From the NCBI GenBank assembly GCA_015233565.1, contig JADFXM010000015.1:1-64000 (forward strand): a DNA stretch of 64,000 bases, written 5' to 3'. The translations under genes were made by a program, and so were the position numbers. The notes below the pieces were generated by a model. It had not been told where the DNA came from. It searched no databases and saw only the letters and a list, made by a program, of their open reading frames with translations. Positions within the stretch are counted from its first letter, which is position 1. Each line of letters opens with the position of its first letter. Below are positions 1 through 8,616 of this stretch, in pieces. Origin of the DNA: Candidatus Rifleibacteriota bacterium (lineage in GTDB: Bacteria; Muiribacteriota; Ozemobacteria; Ozemobacterales; Ozemobacteraceae).

Positions 1-141
1 AAATGAAAGCTTCAACCATCCAGTAAGGGCTCCTTAATTTTCATGAAAGTTTCGTGTTTTCTTGGAAAATATACCGATCCAACTTAATTTTGATCAAATC
101 AATGTTCTTGGGGTGATGCACATATTTTTTGGGATTGGTAT
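1..141 (-). repeat. 141-bp dispersed repeat, copy 1 (inverted relative to copy 2)
   Basis: Bases 1-141 match the reverse complement of 16111-16251 with about five substitutions and one single-base indel, roughly 96 % identity. The match stops at position 141/142; at the other end it reaches the window edge, so this copy may continue upstream. It overlaps no convincing gene. One plus-strand frame (about 80-226) is open for some 56 codons and most of it is shared with copy 2, but it has no start or ribosome binding site. It could be a miniature mobile element, the end of a larger transposon or a relic. The strand is assigned arbitrarily, opposite to copy 2. Confidence 0.85.
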
Positions 142-566
142 TATCTCTTTTGACGACAATTTAATTAAAAATTATACCACAGCAGGAGTAAATTTCACTA
201 TTCCGTGCTACTATTTAAGATTTTGATTGACTGCTATTGCTATTTGGAGCAAAAATTAAATTGATGCTTTGTGCATTAAGAGTAGCATTTGTCATTTTCA
301 ACTAATTTTGTTAGAATTAATATCCGTTTTTCTAGAATTGCAGGAGTTAGTAACACTATTCCCGTAAAAAATATTCCCGCATAGGCGGTAATGAATTTAG
401 TCTTTCGGGAAAACATTGAGAACAATGGCAATTTCCCAAATGAATTAACGAATTCCATCTGAATAGAATTTGCTTTAAGTCGGAGGAGAAAAATATTTGG
501 CCATCACCTGGAAGCTAAAACGGAGTTAATTTTCAAAACCTTAAATTCATCTATAGGACACCATAA
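142..566. other. Non-coding stretch between repeat copy 1 and the YgjV/GNAT-like gene
   Basis: I see no supportable gene here. A 60-codon minus-strand frame at 276-458 has a hydrophobic middle but no ribosome binding site. A GGAGGAG motif near 483 is followed only by a ten-codon TTG frame. The promoter of the gene at 567 probably lies here, but I cannot point to clear -35 and -10 boxes. Confidence 0.5.
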
Positions 567-1196
567 ATGCTTCAATTCATCGGTTATGCGGGTTCTGTGT
601 TAATTGCAGTCTCACTTTCCATGCAATCCCTCTGGAAACTTAGGTGGATCAATCTCGTTGGTGCAATTTTTTTCACTTATTATGGATGGCAGCTCGGAGC
701 ACTTCCTGTCGTAGTGGTAAACGGCTATATTGCCATCATCGACATCTATTATATTTGGAGGATGACCAGGCAATCCGATTTTTTTCATCTGGAGCCGCTT
801 CCGGAAATCGGTGATATATTTTTGCTACGTTTCATGCGCTTTCACGAAAAAGACATTGTGCGCATTTTTCCAGAAGCATTTTCTATTCGCTTCGAACCTG
901 ACCGAACCTGGCTCTTGATGAGAAATATGGTTCCAGTGGGAATTTTTGCAATCAGCCAGAAAGATAATTCTGAAAATGTCGAGATTTTCATTGATTATGT
1001 CACTCCCGCGTATCAGGATTTTGAATTTGGCAAATTCATATTTTCGCAAAAATTCGAGTATTTCAAAACTTGCGGAATCAAGGCTTTTGAAGTTTGGACC
1101 AAAAGCGAAGTCCATAAGGTTTATTTGAAAAGAATCGGCTTTTCGCCAGTTGACAGCACTACCACCCGTGGTACACATTTTCTGAAAACGGTTTGA
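567..1196 (+). CDS. Membrane protein: YgjV-like N-terminus with GNAT-like C-terminus
   Basis: The 209-residue protein has two parts. Residues 1-66 form about three closely packed hydrophobic helices with the pattern of the small YgjV family (G-Y-x-G-S-x-L near residue 6, and a later N-L-V-G-A-I-F-F-T-Y-Y-G). Residues 80-205 look like a GNAT acyltransferase fold, with a late R-I-G-F-S-P that resembles the usual end of that domain. If both assignments hold, the protein puts an N-acyltransferase at the inner membrane; the substrate is unknown. It is a single plus-strand gene, convergent with rlmE 67 bp downstream. A weak AGGA-type ribosome binding site precedes the ATG. The acetyl-CoA pyrophosphate loop is not obvious, so activity is uncertain. 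Confidence 0.6.
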   Translation: MLQFIGYAGSVLIAVSLSMQSLWKLRWINLVGAIFFTYYGWQLGALPVVVVNGYIAIIDIYYIWRMTRQSDFFHLEPLPEIGDIFLLRFMRFHEKDIVRIFPEAFSIRFEPDRTWLLMRNMVPVGIFAISQKDNSENVEIFIDYVTPAYQDFEFGKFIFSQKFEYFKTCGIKAFEVWTKSEVHKVYLKRIGFSPVDSTTTRGTHFLKTV

Positions 1197-1263
1197 CGGT
1201 TTCAGGCTGATTGAATGCGACCTTGTACAGACTTAAACAACTTTATGCATCAACAAAGGAGGA

Positions 1264-1872
1264 TTAAATCTTTTTAAAATTCATACATACCAGATAAATT
1301 TCCCGGGAAGAGGACAACGAAGCTTTTGGCTTAAAAGATTTGGCGAATTCAAACATGGACTTTGCGCGAGAATGAAGTTGCTTGTACTCCGGTCCTTCAA
1401 AAACCTTTGCTACAAATTTTCCACCCTGTTTCAACCATTGAGGGGCCAGGTCCAGTACAATATTTACCAGCTCCACTGAGTTTCCGGAATCGGCATGATG
1501 AACTCCGGAAGTATTTGGGGCCATATCGCTGATAATTAGATCAAATGGCTTTTTTACTACCGAAAAAATTGCTTCCTGAATTTTTATGTCTCTGATATCG
1601 CCTTTGAAAACCTGAGCTCCTGGAACTTCTTCCATCTCAATCAGATCGACTGCAATTATCTTTGCACCTTTGGGAGCTTCTTCTGCGGCAACTTGAGTCC
1701 AGCTTCCCGGAGCTGCCCCGACATCGAGTATTCTGACTGCTGATTTGAAAATATCGTGTTTTTCAATTATTTCCTTCAGTTTGTAAGCAGCCCTGGAGCG
1801 ATAGTTTTCCTTGTGGGCTTTTTTCAGAAATGGATCATTTAATCTTTGTTTAAACCAATTATTATTGGGCAT
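1264..1872 (-). CDS. rlmE: 23S rRNA (uridine-2'-O)-methyltransferase RlmE (FtsJ/RrmJ)
   Basis: This 202-residue protein has the full FtsJ layout. The SAM-binding motif DVGAAPGSW lies at 50-58 and SDMAPNTSG at 115-123. The catalytic K-D-K-E tetrad is visible as Lys31, Asp116, Lys156 and Glu191. The family methylates the 2'-O of a uridine in the 23S A-loop (U2552 in E. coli) late in 50S assembly. The length matches E. coli RlmE (about 209). The gene is the last of a minus-strand run and overlaps the end of the upstream nucleotidase by 11 bp, so translational coupling is likely. The link to nucleotidases is probably positional rather than functional. Confidence 0.95.
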   Translation of the reverse strand: MPNNNWFKQRLNDPFLKKAHKENYRSRAAYKLKEIIEKHDIFKSAVRILDVGAAPGSWTQVAAEEAPKGAKIIAVDLIEMEEVPGAQVFKGDIRDIKIQEAIFSVVKKPFDLIISDMAPNTSGVHHADSGNSVELVNIVLDLAPQWLKQGGKFVAKVFEGPEYKQLHSRAKSMFEFAKSFKPKASLSSSREIYLVCMNFKKI

Positions 1873-3499
1873 TTTTCTTTAGCTCTCTAACTGTTAATTT
1901 TTCATTGAAAACTCGTTGTTCTGGAATTTCTTTTATCTCTTTTTCCCGTTCAAGTTTTTTCTCCAGGGCATCTCGAAGAAGGACTCCGGAATCTTTGGCT
2001 GACTTTTCATTTTTTAAGAAATCAAAACCGTCTCCTCCCGCAGTAATAAAAGAACTAAACGCGACTCGGTAAGTCTTTTTTAAATCTATTGGACAACCCT
2101 TCAAGTCGGTTAATTTTAGAATTCTCTTTCCAGTGGGCAATTCAGGATCAAAATGGTAAATCAAATTGGATGGAACCAGATAGCCATACCGGTCGTAATA
2201 ATCCCGCACAAGCCCTTGAAACTCGATTCCAAAAGTTCGGCCTGCAAACAAGTCATGTTCATTTTGAGGCCGGAATTTTACTGAGAGAGTTTTTTCAATT
2301 AATTCATAGATTTTTTCACCCGTCATTTCTAGGACAACGATCGTATTGTTAAAAGGGAAAACAAGAAAAAGACTCTCAAGTGTTAATTGCCCGGCTTTAA
2401 TTGGATTTCTTATACTTCCAGCGTTGAGAAAGGCGAAATCTGCTTTCACAGCTTCTCTAATAGCATCAGTAGTGTAGGAACCTTCCGGCGAATCACCCCC
2501 GATTACTCCGCGAAAAAGACTTACTTGTGAAGAACCGATACTTCTACCCATAGTAGCTTTTTCTCTTTTCATAAATTTGGCTACAAGCTTTTTTGTATCG
2601 GGATCTTCAGAAAATTCATGGCTGGAAAGAGTTTTTAATTCCCTTTCCAAAACAGGTTTTTTGTTTTTTTCAATAATAATCTTAACTTTGGAAGCGGTTT
2701 TTAGATAGGCTCCGGAATGAATTACCGGAATTCGCTCGGGGCCGTCAAACTCAGTTTCTGGCATAGCGAAGTGGCTGTGCCCCCCAAGGATGAGGTCAAT
2801 TCCTGGACTTGTACTGGCAAGTTGTCGGTCATCGTCGATCCCAAGGTGAGAAAGCAAAATAATGTAATCGCATCCCAATTTACGGAGCTCTTGTGTTGTT
2901 TTCAACAGACATTCTTTCGGGGCCTTGATTTCGAGATCGTGAAGATTCTGTTCAAAATTTGTCGCAATTGCACAGGGAGTTTCTAAGCCTGTGATGCCGA
3001 TTTTGATGGTTTTAAAAGAAACAATGTCGTAGGGCTTTATCGGATCAGGCTGAGTATCTTTATTTTTACTAAAAATGTTGCAACAGACTGGGATTATATC
3101 GCTCTCCTCAAAAAGTCTGAAAAGCCGTTCGCTTGAATAATCAAATTCATGGTTTCCCAAAGTTACTGCATGATAACCGCAATAACTCATCAAATCGATC
3201 ATACATTCTCCTGAGGTTTGATCTACCACAGGAGTGCCAAGGAAGTAGTCACCGCTATCCAGGCATAATGTCAGTTCACCTTTTTCATCACCTTCCGCTT
3301 TGACTTTATTGATCAAGTCTTTAAGAAGAGCATAACCGCCATTTATTGACTGTTCATTACTTGCGGAGGCATTTCTTACTTCTGAATCGATATTTCCATG
3401 GACATCACTGGTATGGATAATGTTGATGGTTTCTGCATAAGTTGGAACAATAAAAAACGCCTGCAATACAAAAAACAGAATTAGCAATTTGAATTTCAT
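1862..3499 (-). CDS. Secreted 5'-nucleotidase / UDP-sugar hydrolase family protein (UshA-like), copy 1
   Basis: This is a two-domain periplasmic nucleotidase. After a signal peptide (M-K-F-K-L-L-I-L-F-F, probable cleavage after T-Y-A) come the metallophosphatase motifs HTSDVHGN, LDSGDYFLGTP, GNHEFDYS, LSHLG and LGGHSH, which bind two metals. The C-terminal 5'-nucleotidase domain contains NAGSIRNPI and a FPFNNT segment typical of the substrate-binding lobe. The family removes phosphate from extracellular nucleotides or UDP-sugars. I chose the ATG at 3499; a GTG at 3511 would add four residues ahead of the signal peptide. It follows its paralogue (3536-5182) by about 36 bp and overlaps rlmE. 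The exact substrate cannot be read from sequence. Confidence 0.9.
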   Translation of the reverse strand: MKFKLLILFFVLQAFFIVPTYAETINIIHTSDVHGNIDSEVRNASASNEQSINGGYALLKDLINKVKAEGDEKGELTLCLDSGDYFLGTPVVDQTSGECMIDLMSYCGYHAVTLGNHEFDYSSERLFRLFEESDIIPVCCNIFSKNKDTQPDPIKPYDIVSFKTIKIGITGLETPCAIATNFEQNLHDLEIKAPKECLLKTTQELRKLGCDYIILLSHLGIDDDRQLASTSPGIDLILGGHSHFAMPETEFDGPERIPVIHSGAYLKTASKVKIIIEKNKKPVLERELKTLSSHEFSEDPDTKKLVAKFMKREKATMGRSIGSSQVSLFRGVIGGDSPEGSYTTDAIREAVKADFAFLNAGSIRNPIKAGQLTLESLFLVFPFNNTIVVLEMTGEKIYELIEKTLSVKFRPQNEHDLFAGRTFGIEFQGLVRDYYDRYGYLVPSNLIYHFDPELPTGKRILKLTDLKGCPIDLKKTYRVAFSSFITAGGDGFDFLKNEKSAKDSGVLLRDALEKKLEREKEIKEIPEQRVFNEKLTVRELKKNAQ

Positions 3500-3535
3500 T
3501 AGATGACCCACTTTTCCAAATATTGGGTGAAGATT

Positions 3536-5182
3536 TTATTTCTTTGGTAAAACTGTCAATTTCAAATTAATCAATCTTGGTTGTGGAGCTTCCTTGATGA
3601 CCTTCATATCCTTAATTTTTCTTATGATTAAATCCCTGATTAAAAATTTGGTGGCTTTTCGCACTGGATAATCTTTGAGAAAATTATAACCGTCTCCTCC
3701 ATTGGAGATGAAAGAATTGAAGGCAACCTGGTATTTTTTTTCTAAATCCAGCGGTTTACCATTGCCATCCACTGCTTTGACTATTCTTTTGCCAGGTGAG
3801 TTGTCAGGATTAAATTGTACAACAAGATTCGAGGGGAGCAGATAACCGTATTTTCCTCCGAAATCCCTGACCATGCCCTCGGCATGAAGCTTTAACTCAT
3901 CTTCAGCAATCTTTTTTTCCTGTTTTGTCATTGGATAAAATGGGACCGAGATTGATTTTTCTAATAAATCCATGACATCCTTGCCTGTCATTTCAATCAA
4001 TTCGACAGTGTTAGGAAATGGCTGCAACAGGAAAATATGCTCGTAAGTTATTATCCCGGGGTGTATTGGAAATCTAACTCCTCCCAGGTTTGAAAATGCG
4101 AAATCTGCTCCTGTGTATTCCCGCATTGCATCGGCTACGAATGATCCTTCCGGGGAATCACCGCCTGTAACTCCTCTTGATAACGAAACTTCAGATGAGC
4201 CAATTACCGTTGCAAGTCTCTCTTTCAAATCCTTCAGATATTCTTCGGCAAGTGCCTTTATTTGGCTGTCTTCCGGATAGCTTGCGACTAAAAGAGGTAT
4301 GTGCTCATAGGATAATTTAGAAAAGTGGGGATCGTTTTTCTCATCGTCGAATTCCAGGACAATCTTGGAAACTCCTCTTAAATCTGCACCAGGATGGATC
4401 ATAGGAATTTTGCGTTTCCCAATCAACTCTGGTTTTTCAAGAAGACGATGGCTATGTCCACCCAAAATAAGGTCTGCGTCAATATCTCCAAGTAACTGTC
4501 TATCTAAACTCAATCCTAAATGAGAAAGGATGATTACAAAACGAGCACCATCCTTGCGTAATCGTGGAATTAGTTCATTTAAAATGGGTTCGGGATCCTT
4601 GAAAACCCAGCCTCTGAAATTCTTTTCGAATGTCAATTGTGGAATTTCCGGAGTCGTAACTCCGATTAAGGCTATTTTCGTCTTTCCAAACTGAAACGTT
4701 GTATAGGGCGTAAGAAAGTCAGGAATAGTACCTTCTTTTTCCTTGAAGGTATTGCAGCATAAAATCGGGAAAGAAGCCATTTTTAAGACTTCAGCGAGTC
4801 TTGGTAGACCATAGTCAAATTCATGATTGCCTATTGTTGCTGCGTCAAAATGAAGCTGGTTCATAAATTTAATCATACACTCACCGGTAGTCTCATCAAC
4901 CAGTGGGGTTCCTTGAAAGTAATCTCCAGAATCCAGGAGCATAAAAAAAGTATTTGAAGAAACCTCTTCCTTTTTGGTTTTGTCAATAAGAGTTTTTAAT
5001 GCGGCAAACCCCCCCACCATTGGTTTTTCCGTTCCGGATGCTTGTGTGTCAGCGGAAGCATAAGCGTGTCCATGGGTGTCACTTTCGTGGATAATGAGAA
5101 TTTTTTTTGTTTCAGCAGTGACGGAAGAAGAAAAAAGTAAAATGATGAAAATAGAAAAAAACTTTTTTAAAAAATTATTCAT
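3536..5182 (-). CDS. Secreted 5'-nucleotidase family protein (UshA-like), copy 2
   Basis: This 548-residue paralogue of the next gene has the same order of parts. There is a signal peptide (MNNFLKKFFSIFIILLFSSS), a metallophosphatase domain with HESDTHGH, LDSGDYFQGTP, GNHEFDYG, LSHLGLSLD and LGGHSH, and a C-terminal 5'-nucleotidase domain with NLGGVRFPI and LQPFPNT. The metal ligands look complete. Compared with copy 1 the first motif has T-H-G-H in place of V-H-G-N, and the C-terminal arginine motif reads GGVR rather than GSIR, so substrate preference may differ. It lies 100 bp downstream of the TPR gene, and the pair seems to be an old tandem duplication, because the two proteins agree in layout but differ throughout. 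Confidence 0.9.
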   Translation of the reverse strand: MNNFLKKFFSIFIILLFSSSVTAETKKILIIHESDTHGHAYASADTQASGTEKPMVGGFAALKTLIDKTKKEEVSSNTFFMLLDSGDYFQGTPLVDETTGECMIKFMNQLHFDAATIGNHEFDYGLPRLAEVLKMASFPILCCNTFKEKEGTIPDFLTPYTTFQFGKTKIALIGVTTPEIPQLTFEKNFRGWVFKDPEPILNELIPRLRKDGARFVIILSHLGLSLDRQLLGDIDADLILGGHSHRLLEKPELIGKRKIPMIHPGADLRGVSKIVLEFDDEKNDPHFSKLSYEHIPLLVASYPEDSQIKALAEEYLKDLKERLATVIGSSEVSLSRGVTGGDSPEGSFVADAMREYTGADFAFSNLGGVRFPIHPGIITYEHIFLLQPFPNTVELIEMTGKDVMDLLEKSISVPFYPMTKQEKKIAEDELKLHAEGMVRDFGGKYGYLLPSNLVVQFNPDNSPGKRIVKAVDGNGKPLDLEKKYQVAFNSFISNGGDGYNFLKDYPVRKATKFLIRDLIIRKIKDMKVIKEAPQPRLINLKLTVLPKK

Positions 5183-5282
5183 AGATTTTGAATTTCCCTG
5201 TATCGTGCTTGCGCAGTTTGTTAATTTTGTCCGGTTTGCTGATTTTGTTTAGTTGGAAAAATAAGGAGGTAAGAAATTTTTT

Positions 5283-5774
5283 TTAAGAGGTTAATGTGTT
5301 AAGAAATTCCTGCGCAGTTTTTGCGATTTCAACGTTTGGTTTAAGCTTCAAACATTGTTCAATAGCTGTTTTTGCTCCCTTAAAATCCCCGTTTTTAGCC
5401 AGGCAAAATCCTAAAAGATACTGAGCTTCAGCATCATCAGGCACAGCCCGGGCGGCGCGTTGTGCAAACTGGAGGGCTTCAGGGTATTTTCGTTTACTCA
5501 AAGCTTCCTTGGCTTTCATTACAGCTATTGCCTCATCGTCCTCGAGCACCAACTCAATAAAATGTCGGTTAATCGAAAGGAAAGCCACTTCCTGCTGCGT
5601 TCCTTTTTGGCGATCAATAATAACCGCATCGGTTATTGGAAGGAAGTCTTTTGTTGTGGTATCAGCATTAAGAATGTCAGTCAATCTGCTATTTTCATAA
5701 AGATGTACTTCACCTTTTATCTTAAAATTTGCCGTGCAGATGATTACTTTTAGTTTTTCTTTATGAGTTTTCAT
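5283..5774 (-). CDS. Small TPR protein with an N-terminal uncharacterised domain
   Basis: The protein has 163 residues and no signal peptide. Residues 1-85 form a beta-rich domain (I-I-C-T-A-N-F-K-I-K-G-E-V, then R-L-T-D-I-L-N-A, then A-V-I-I-D) that resembles the DUF6812-type module. I offer that name only tentatively. Residues 90-160 contain about two tetratricopeptide repeats (A-L-x-x-A-Q-R-A-A-R, then Y-L-L-G-F-C-L-A-K-N-G-D-F). The protein probably acts as a cytoplasmic scaffold with an unknown partner. A good GGGAG ribosome binding site lies nine bases before the ATG. The gene sits 31 bp after the radical SAM-hotdog gene and upstream of the two nucleotidases, so it may share their transcript. 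Confidence 0.7.
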   Translation of the reverse strand: MKTHKEKLKVIICTANFKIKGEVHLYENSRLTDILNADTTTKDFLPITDAVIIDRQKGTQQEVAFLSINRHFIELVLEDDEAIAVMKAKEALSKRKYPEALQFAQRAARAVPDDAEAQYLLGFCLAKNGDFKGAKTAIEQCLKLKPNVEIAKTAQEFLNTLTS

Positions 5775-5805
5775 ATATTTTTCTCCCTTTTACTTAATTG
5801 GTATT

Positions 5806-7191
5806 TTAAATGGTTGAATATTTTCCGGTGGCTTCAACAAGCAAAACTCCATCCGGGGATAGTATTTCGCCTTTTGTAAAAAAAATATTGTGTCTCTTAT
5901 CGACCATTTTTCCTATGATTCTAATCGGAACCCCGATCGGGGTGGGTTTTCTAAAAGTGGTTTTCAATTCAACTGTTACTACCTGGAATCCGTTCTGAAT
6001 AATCGCATGTGCCATCAATTCATCGAGCAGTGATGCAAGAATTCCACCATGGACAATTCCAGCATATCCTTGGAAATCTATCGGACTTAACCAGGTAGAG
6101 ACTGCAACATCTTTTTCGGGATATTCAAAGCCAAGCTTTAAACCACGCGGATTATTTTTCCCACATATAAAGCAGCCTTTGTTATCAACCAATTCGAACT
6201 TCTCAGATTTGGAATCAGCAGGGAAACCCCTGATTTTCGAAAGGATGTCTTGAATATGCGGTTTATTCAAAGCAATAGGAGTAATTAAAGAAATTCTCTC
6301 CGCCAAAAAAATGTCCATTTTAAGCAGGCGGTTCTTTATTTCTTCCAACGAAGGAATTGGGTATTGAGGTGTTACCGGATCATCTCCAAAAATCGGGACC
6401 GACCCCAAATCGTTCATGCCATATGGAATAAGCTCGGGGTAACGACTTAACAGATTCACTGGAAGGGAAATAAAGTGAACCGGAAAAGCTTCCCGCAATT
6501 GAAGGACAGCTCCGGCAATTTCTGAAAATGGAAGGGGCGGTCGGGCTCTAAAATCAGTGTTAGGAAGTGGTTGAAAGGGAATCAGTCTGACATCCTGGAG
6601 AAATGGGTCCGCTGCGCAATATTTTCCAATATCCCGAATGAAACTTTTTCGCTCCTCGGAGGATTCTCCGATGCCGATTAGAAAATTTATTCGATATGGG
6701 GTCTCAGCGGAATGTGCTGATTCAATTAGGCGTTTTCCTGCATTTGGATTCCTGTTTTTGGAAAATTCATGTGCTTCATTTTGCCCATCCAATCTGGCGG
6801 GAACAAGCCCTATAGATATTGATGCCCCATAATTTGAAATTGTTTCCATTTCAAATTTTCCTGGGTTTCCAATCTCAAAAACCGGCAGGAGTTTTTTTTC
6901 AGCTGAAATTTTTGAGATGATTTGGAGATATTCGGCAAAACTGGAAATGTTTTGTGAATGCAAAGAGAGCTGAGCTTCAGGAAAATCGCAAGGGGATTGT
7001 CCACTAAAAAAAACTACCTCAGTTGCTCCTGAAGATGATAATTTATCAAGTTTTTCGATAAGAATTGGGATTCTCTCAAATTCCCGATTTTCGCCTGATT
7101 GAAAAATGCAGTATCGGCAAGTTTGGGTACAGGCCCGTGTCAGAGTAATTCGCCCGGATTTAATGTAGGAAACAGTTGATATAGTTGCCAT
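5806..7191 (-). CDS. CofG-like radical SAM enzyme fused to a hotdog-fold thioesterase
   Basis: This uninterrupted protein is about 461 residues long. Residues 1-320 are a radical SAM domain with the cluster motif CTQTCRYC (Cys21, 25, 28). The middle (N-F-L-I-G-I-G-E-S) and the end (YGMNDLGSVPIFGDDPVTPQ) resemble deazaflavin synthase subunit CofG and its biotin-synthase-like relatives. Residues 340-461 form a PaaI/YiiD-type hotdog domain opening with CFICGKNNPRGLKLGF and carrying GIVHGGILASLLDE, the usual thioesterase helix. I do not recognise this pairing from described enzymes. No CofH or other F420 gene is nearby, so F420 synthesis is not supported. The start is the ATG at 7191; a TTG at 7227 is also possible. 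Neither has a clear ribosome binding site. Confidence 0.8.
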   Translation of the reverse strand: MATISTVSYIKSGRITLTRACTQTCRYCIFQSGENREFERIPILIEKLDKLSSSGATEVVFFSGQSPCDFPEAQLSLHSQNISSFAEYLQIISKISAEKKLLPVFEIGNPGKFEMETISNYGASISIGLVPARLDGQNEAHEFSKNRNPNAGKRLIESAHSAETPYRINFLIGIGESSEERKSFIRDIGKYCAADPFLQDVRLIPFQPLPNTDFRARPPLPFSEIAGAVLQLREAFPVHFISLPVNLLSRYPELIPYGMNDLGSVPIFGDDPVTPQYPIPSLEEIKNRLLKMDIFLAERISLITPIALNKPHIQDILSKIRGFPADSKSEKFELVDNKGCFICGKNNPRGLKLGFEYPEKDVAVSTWLSPIDFQGYAGIVHGGILASLLDELMAHAIIQNGFQVVTVELKTTFRKPTPIGVPIRIIGKMVDKRHNIFFTKGEILSPDGVLLVEATGKYSTI

Positions 7192-7313
7192 GTTTCGAAG
7201 TTTATCATATCGTAATTTTTGTTTCAAAAAAATGGTGTAAAATTTTGGAACTTTTTTTTTGCCTTATGGTCAAACTATCAATGAAAATAGCAAAAAAGGA
7301 AAAATTATTCCTT

Positions 7314-8396
7314 ATGAATCTGTTTAAAATGGTATCAAATCCTGCTTTTCCCAAACTGAAATATTGGAAAAAAGAAAATTTTCAGGGAAAAAATAGAATT
7401 TCATTCGCTGGAATTTTCTTTCTAACGTCTTTTTTATTTCTGATTTTTAGCATTTCTGCGGGTTGGGCTCAGGAAATGACATTCGATGCTGAAGTGGATA
7501 AGACCGAGGTTCGTGCTGGAGAAAGTGTTAAACTTACATTGACAATTACAAAGAATTTGTCAGATGCATCCTATTCAGGATTAAATATCCCTCAAATCAA
7601 TGGCATTCCAGATTTTGACATTGTTTCACAACGGTCAGCCCAAAACCTTTCTTTCGTGAATGGAGTTGGAGTTGCAAAAGTTCAAGTATTGCTCGAACTG
7701 GTTCCCCAAAAGCAAGGCGATCTGACTATTCCTTCACTATCAATCAAATCACCCTCCGGAAAGCTTCTTTCGACGCGAGCGATAACGATTAAAGCTCATC
7801 CTCCTAAAGATGAAAGCGCCCAGGATGAACCGCAAGCTTCTTCAACGGTTCAGGAGTCTGAAAAAAAAGGAATTGGTTTTTTCCAGGGACTTGTGATTTT
7901 GTTTCTGGTGGTTTTATTGGTCGTTGCTTCGCCGATAATTCTTTCATGGTTATTGACTCGTGGTGCCAAACCTTCCAGCAAATGGAAAGAGCCCGCATCA
8001 AAAACTAATTTATCTGACCGGAAATATGAAGGAAAAGAAGAAATTGAAGATGCATTGATAATTGAAGAAACTTCAGAACGGGTTCAAAAGATTGATTTTG
8101 AAGTGGAAGTTGCAGCTCTCAAGAAACAATATCCAGATGCTGATCGTGAGCTCTTCAAAAGGTATTTTTCCCTTTTCCATAAAGCAATTTTGCACAATTT
8201 CACTGATCTTGAGCCATCTCTTACGCCAAATGAACTAATGGACAGAATTTCCGGAAAACTTCCTCGTGAGAAAATTCCCATGATTACAAAAATTACTGAA
8301 GACTGGGAACTGGTTGAGTTTGCCAACATGGTTCCTGCCAGATCCTTTTCAGAAATTTTGAGTGATTCCAGAGATATTCTATCTTACATGGATTGA
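7314..8396 (+). CDS. BatD-like membrane protein (first gene of the Batman operon)
   Basis: From the chosen ATG the protein is about 360 residues. A basic N-terminus is followed by a hydrophobic segment ending at G-W-A-Q-E (signal peptide or anchor). Next comes a BatD-type beta domain (D-K-T-E-V-R-A-G-E-S-V-K-L-T-L, later I-P-D-F-D-I-V and G-D-L-T-I-P-S-L-S-I). A second membrane helix (G-L-V-I-L-F-L-V-V-L-L-V-V-A) leads to a charged cytoplasmic tail of about 130 residues. BatD proteins accompany MoxR and von Willebrand A proteins in aerotolerance operons, though their biochemical role is unsettled. It is shorter than typical BatD. The start is uncertain: the frame is open from 7185, and I chose 7314 for the AAGGA upstream; 7266 is an alternative. 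Confidence 0.75.
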   Translation: MNLFKMVSNPAFPKLKYWKKENFQGKNRISFAGIFFLTSFLFLIFSISAGWAQEMTFDAEVDKTEVRAGESVKLTLTITKNLSDASYSGLNIPQINGIPDFDIVSQRSAQNLSFVNGVGVAKVQVLLELVPQKQGDLTIPSLSIKSPSGKLLSTRAITIKAHPPKDESAQDEPQASSTVQESEKKGIGFFQGLVILFLVVLLVVASPIILSWLLTRGAKPSSKWKEPASKTNLSDRKYEGKEEIEDALIIEETSERVQKIDFEVEVAALKKQYPDADRELFKRYFSLFHKAILHNFTDLEPSLTPNELMDRISGKLPREKIPMITKITEDWELVEFANMVPARSFSEILSDSRDILSYMD

Positions 8397-8616
8397 TTTA
8401 AATTGTTAGAAACTCAATGCAGGTAATTATAAAATTAACAAAAAAACGAGAAGAAAATGAGGAAAAAGCAGTATGAGCAGCAAAAAAGTGGCTATTGAAT
8501 TTTAACGCTAGTAAAAAATTATACCAGAAATTGTTTTTGGAGTTGTAATCCGCAGAAAAGAATGCTCTAAATATTTAAAAAAAAAGGCATAACAGTAATT
8601 AGTGAGGTAAACAAAA

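Noticed and set aside
276-458. 60-codon minus-strand frame with a hydrophobic middle
   Set aside because: No ribosome binding site, composition typical of AT-rich non-coding DNA, and no similarity I recognise.
5806-7191. F420 cofactor biosynthesis locus
   Set aside because: Only a CofG-like domain is present. No CofH, CofC, CofD or CofE gene is near, and the hotdog fusion argues for another role.
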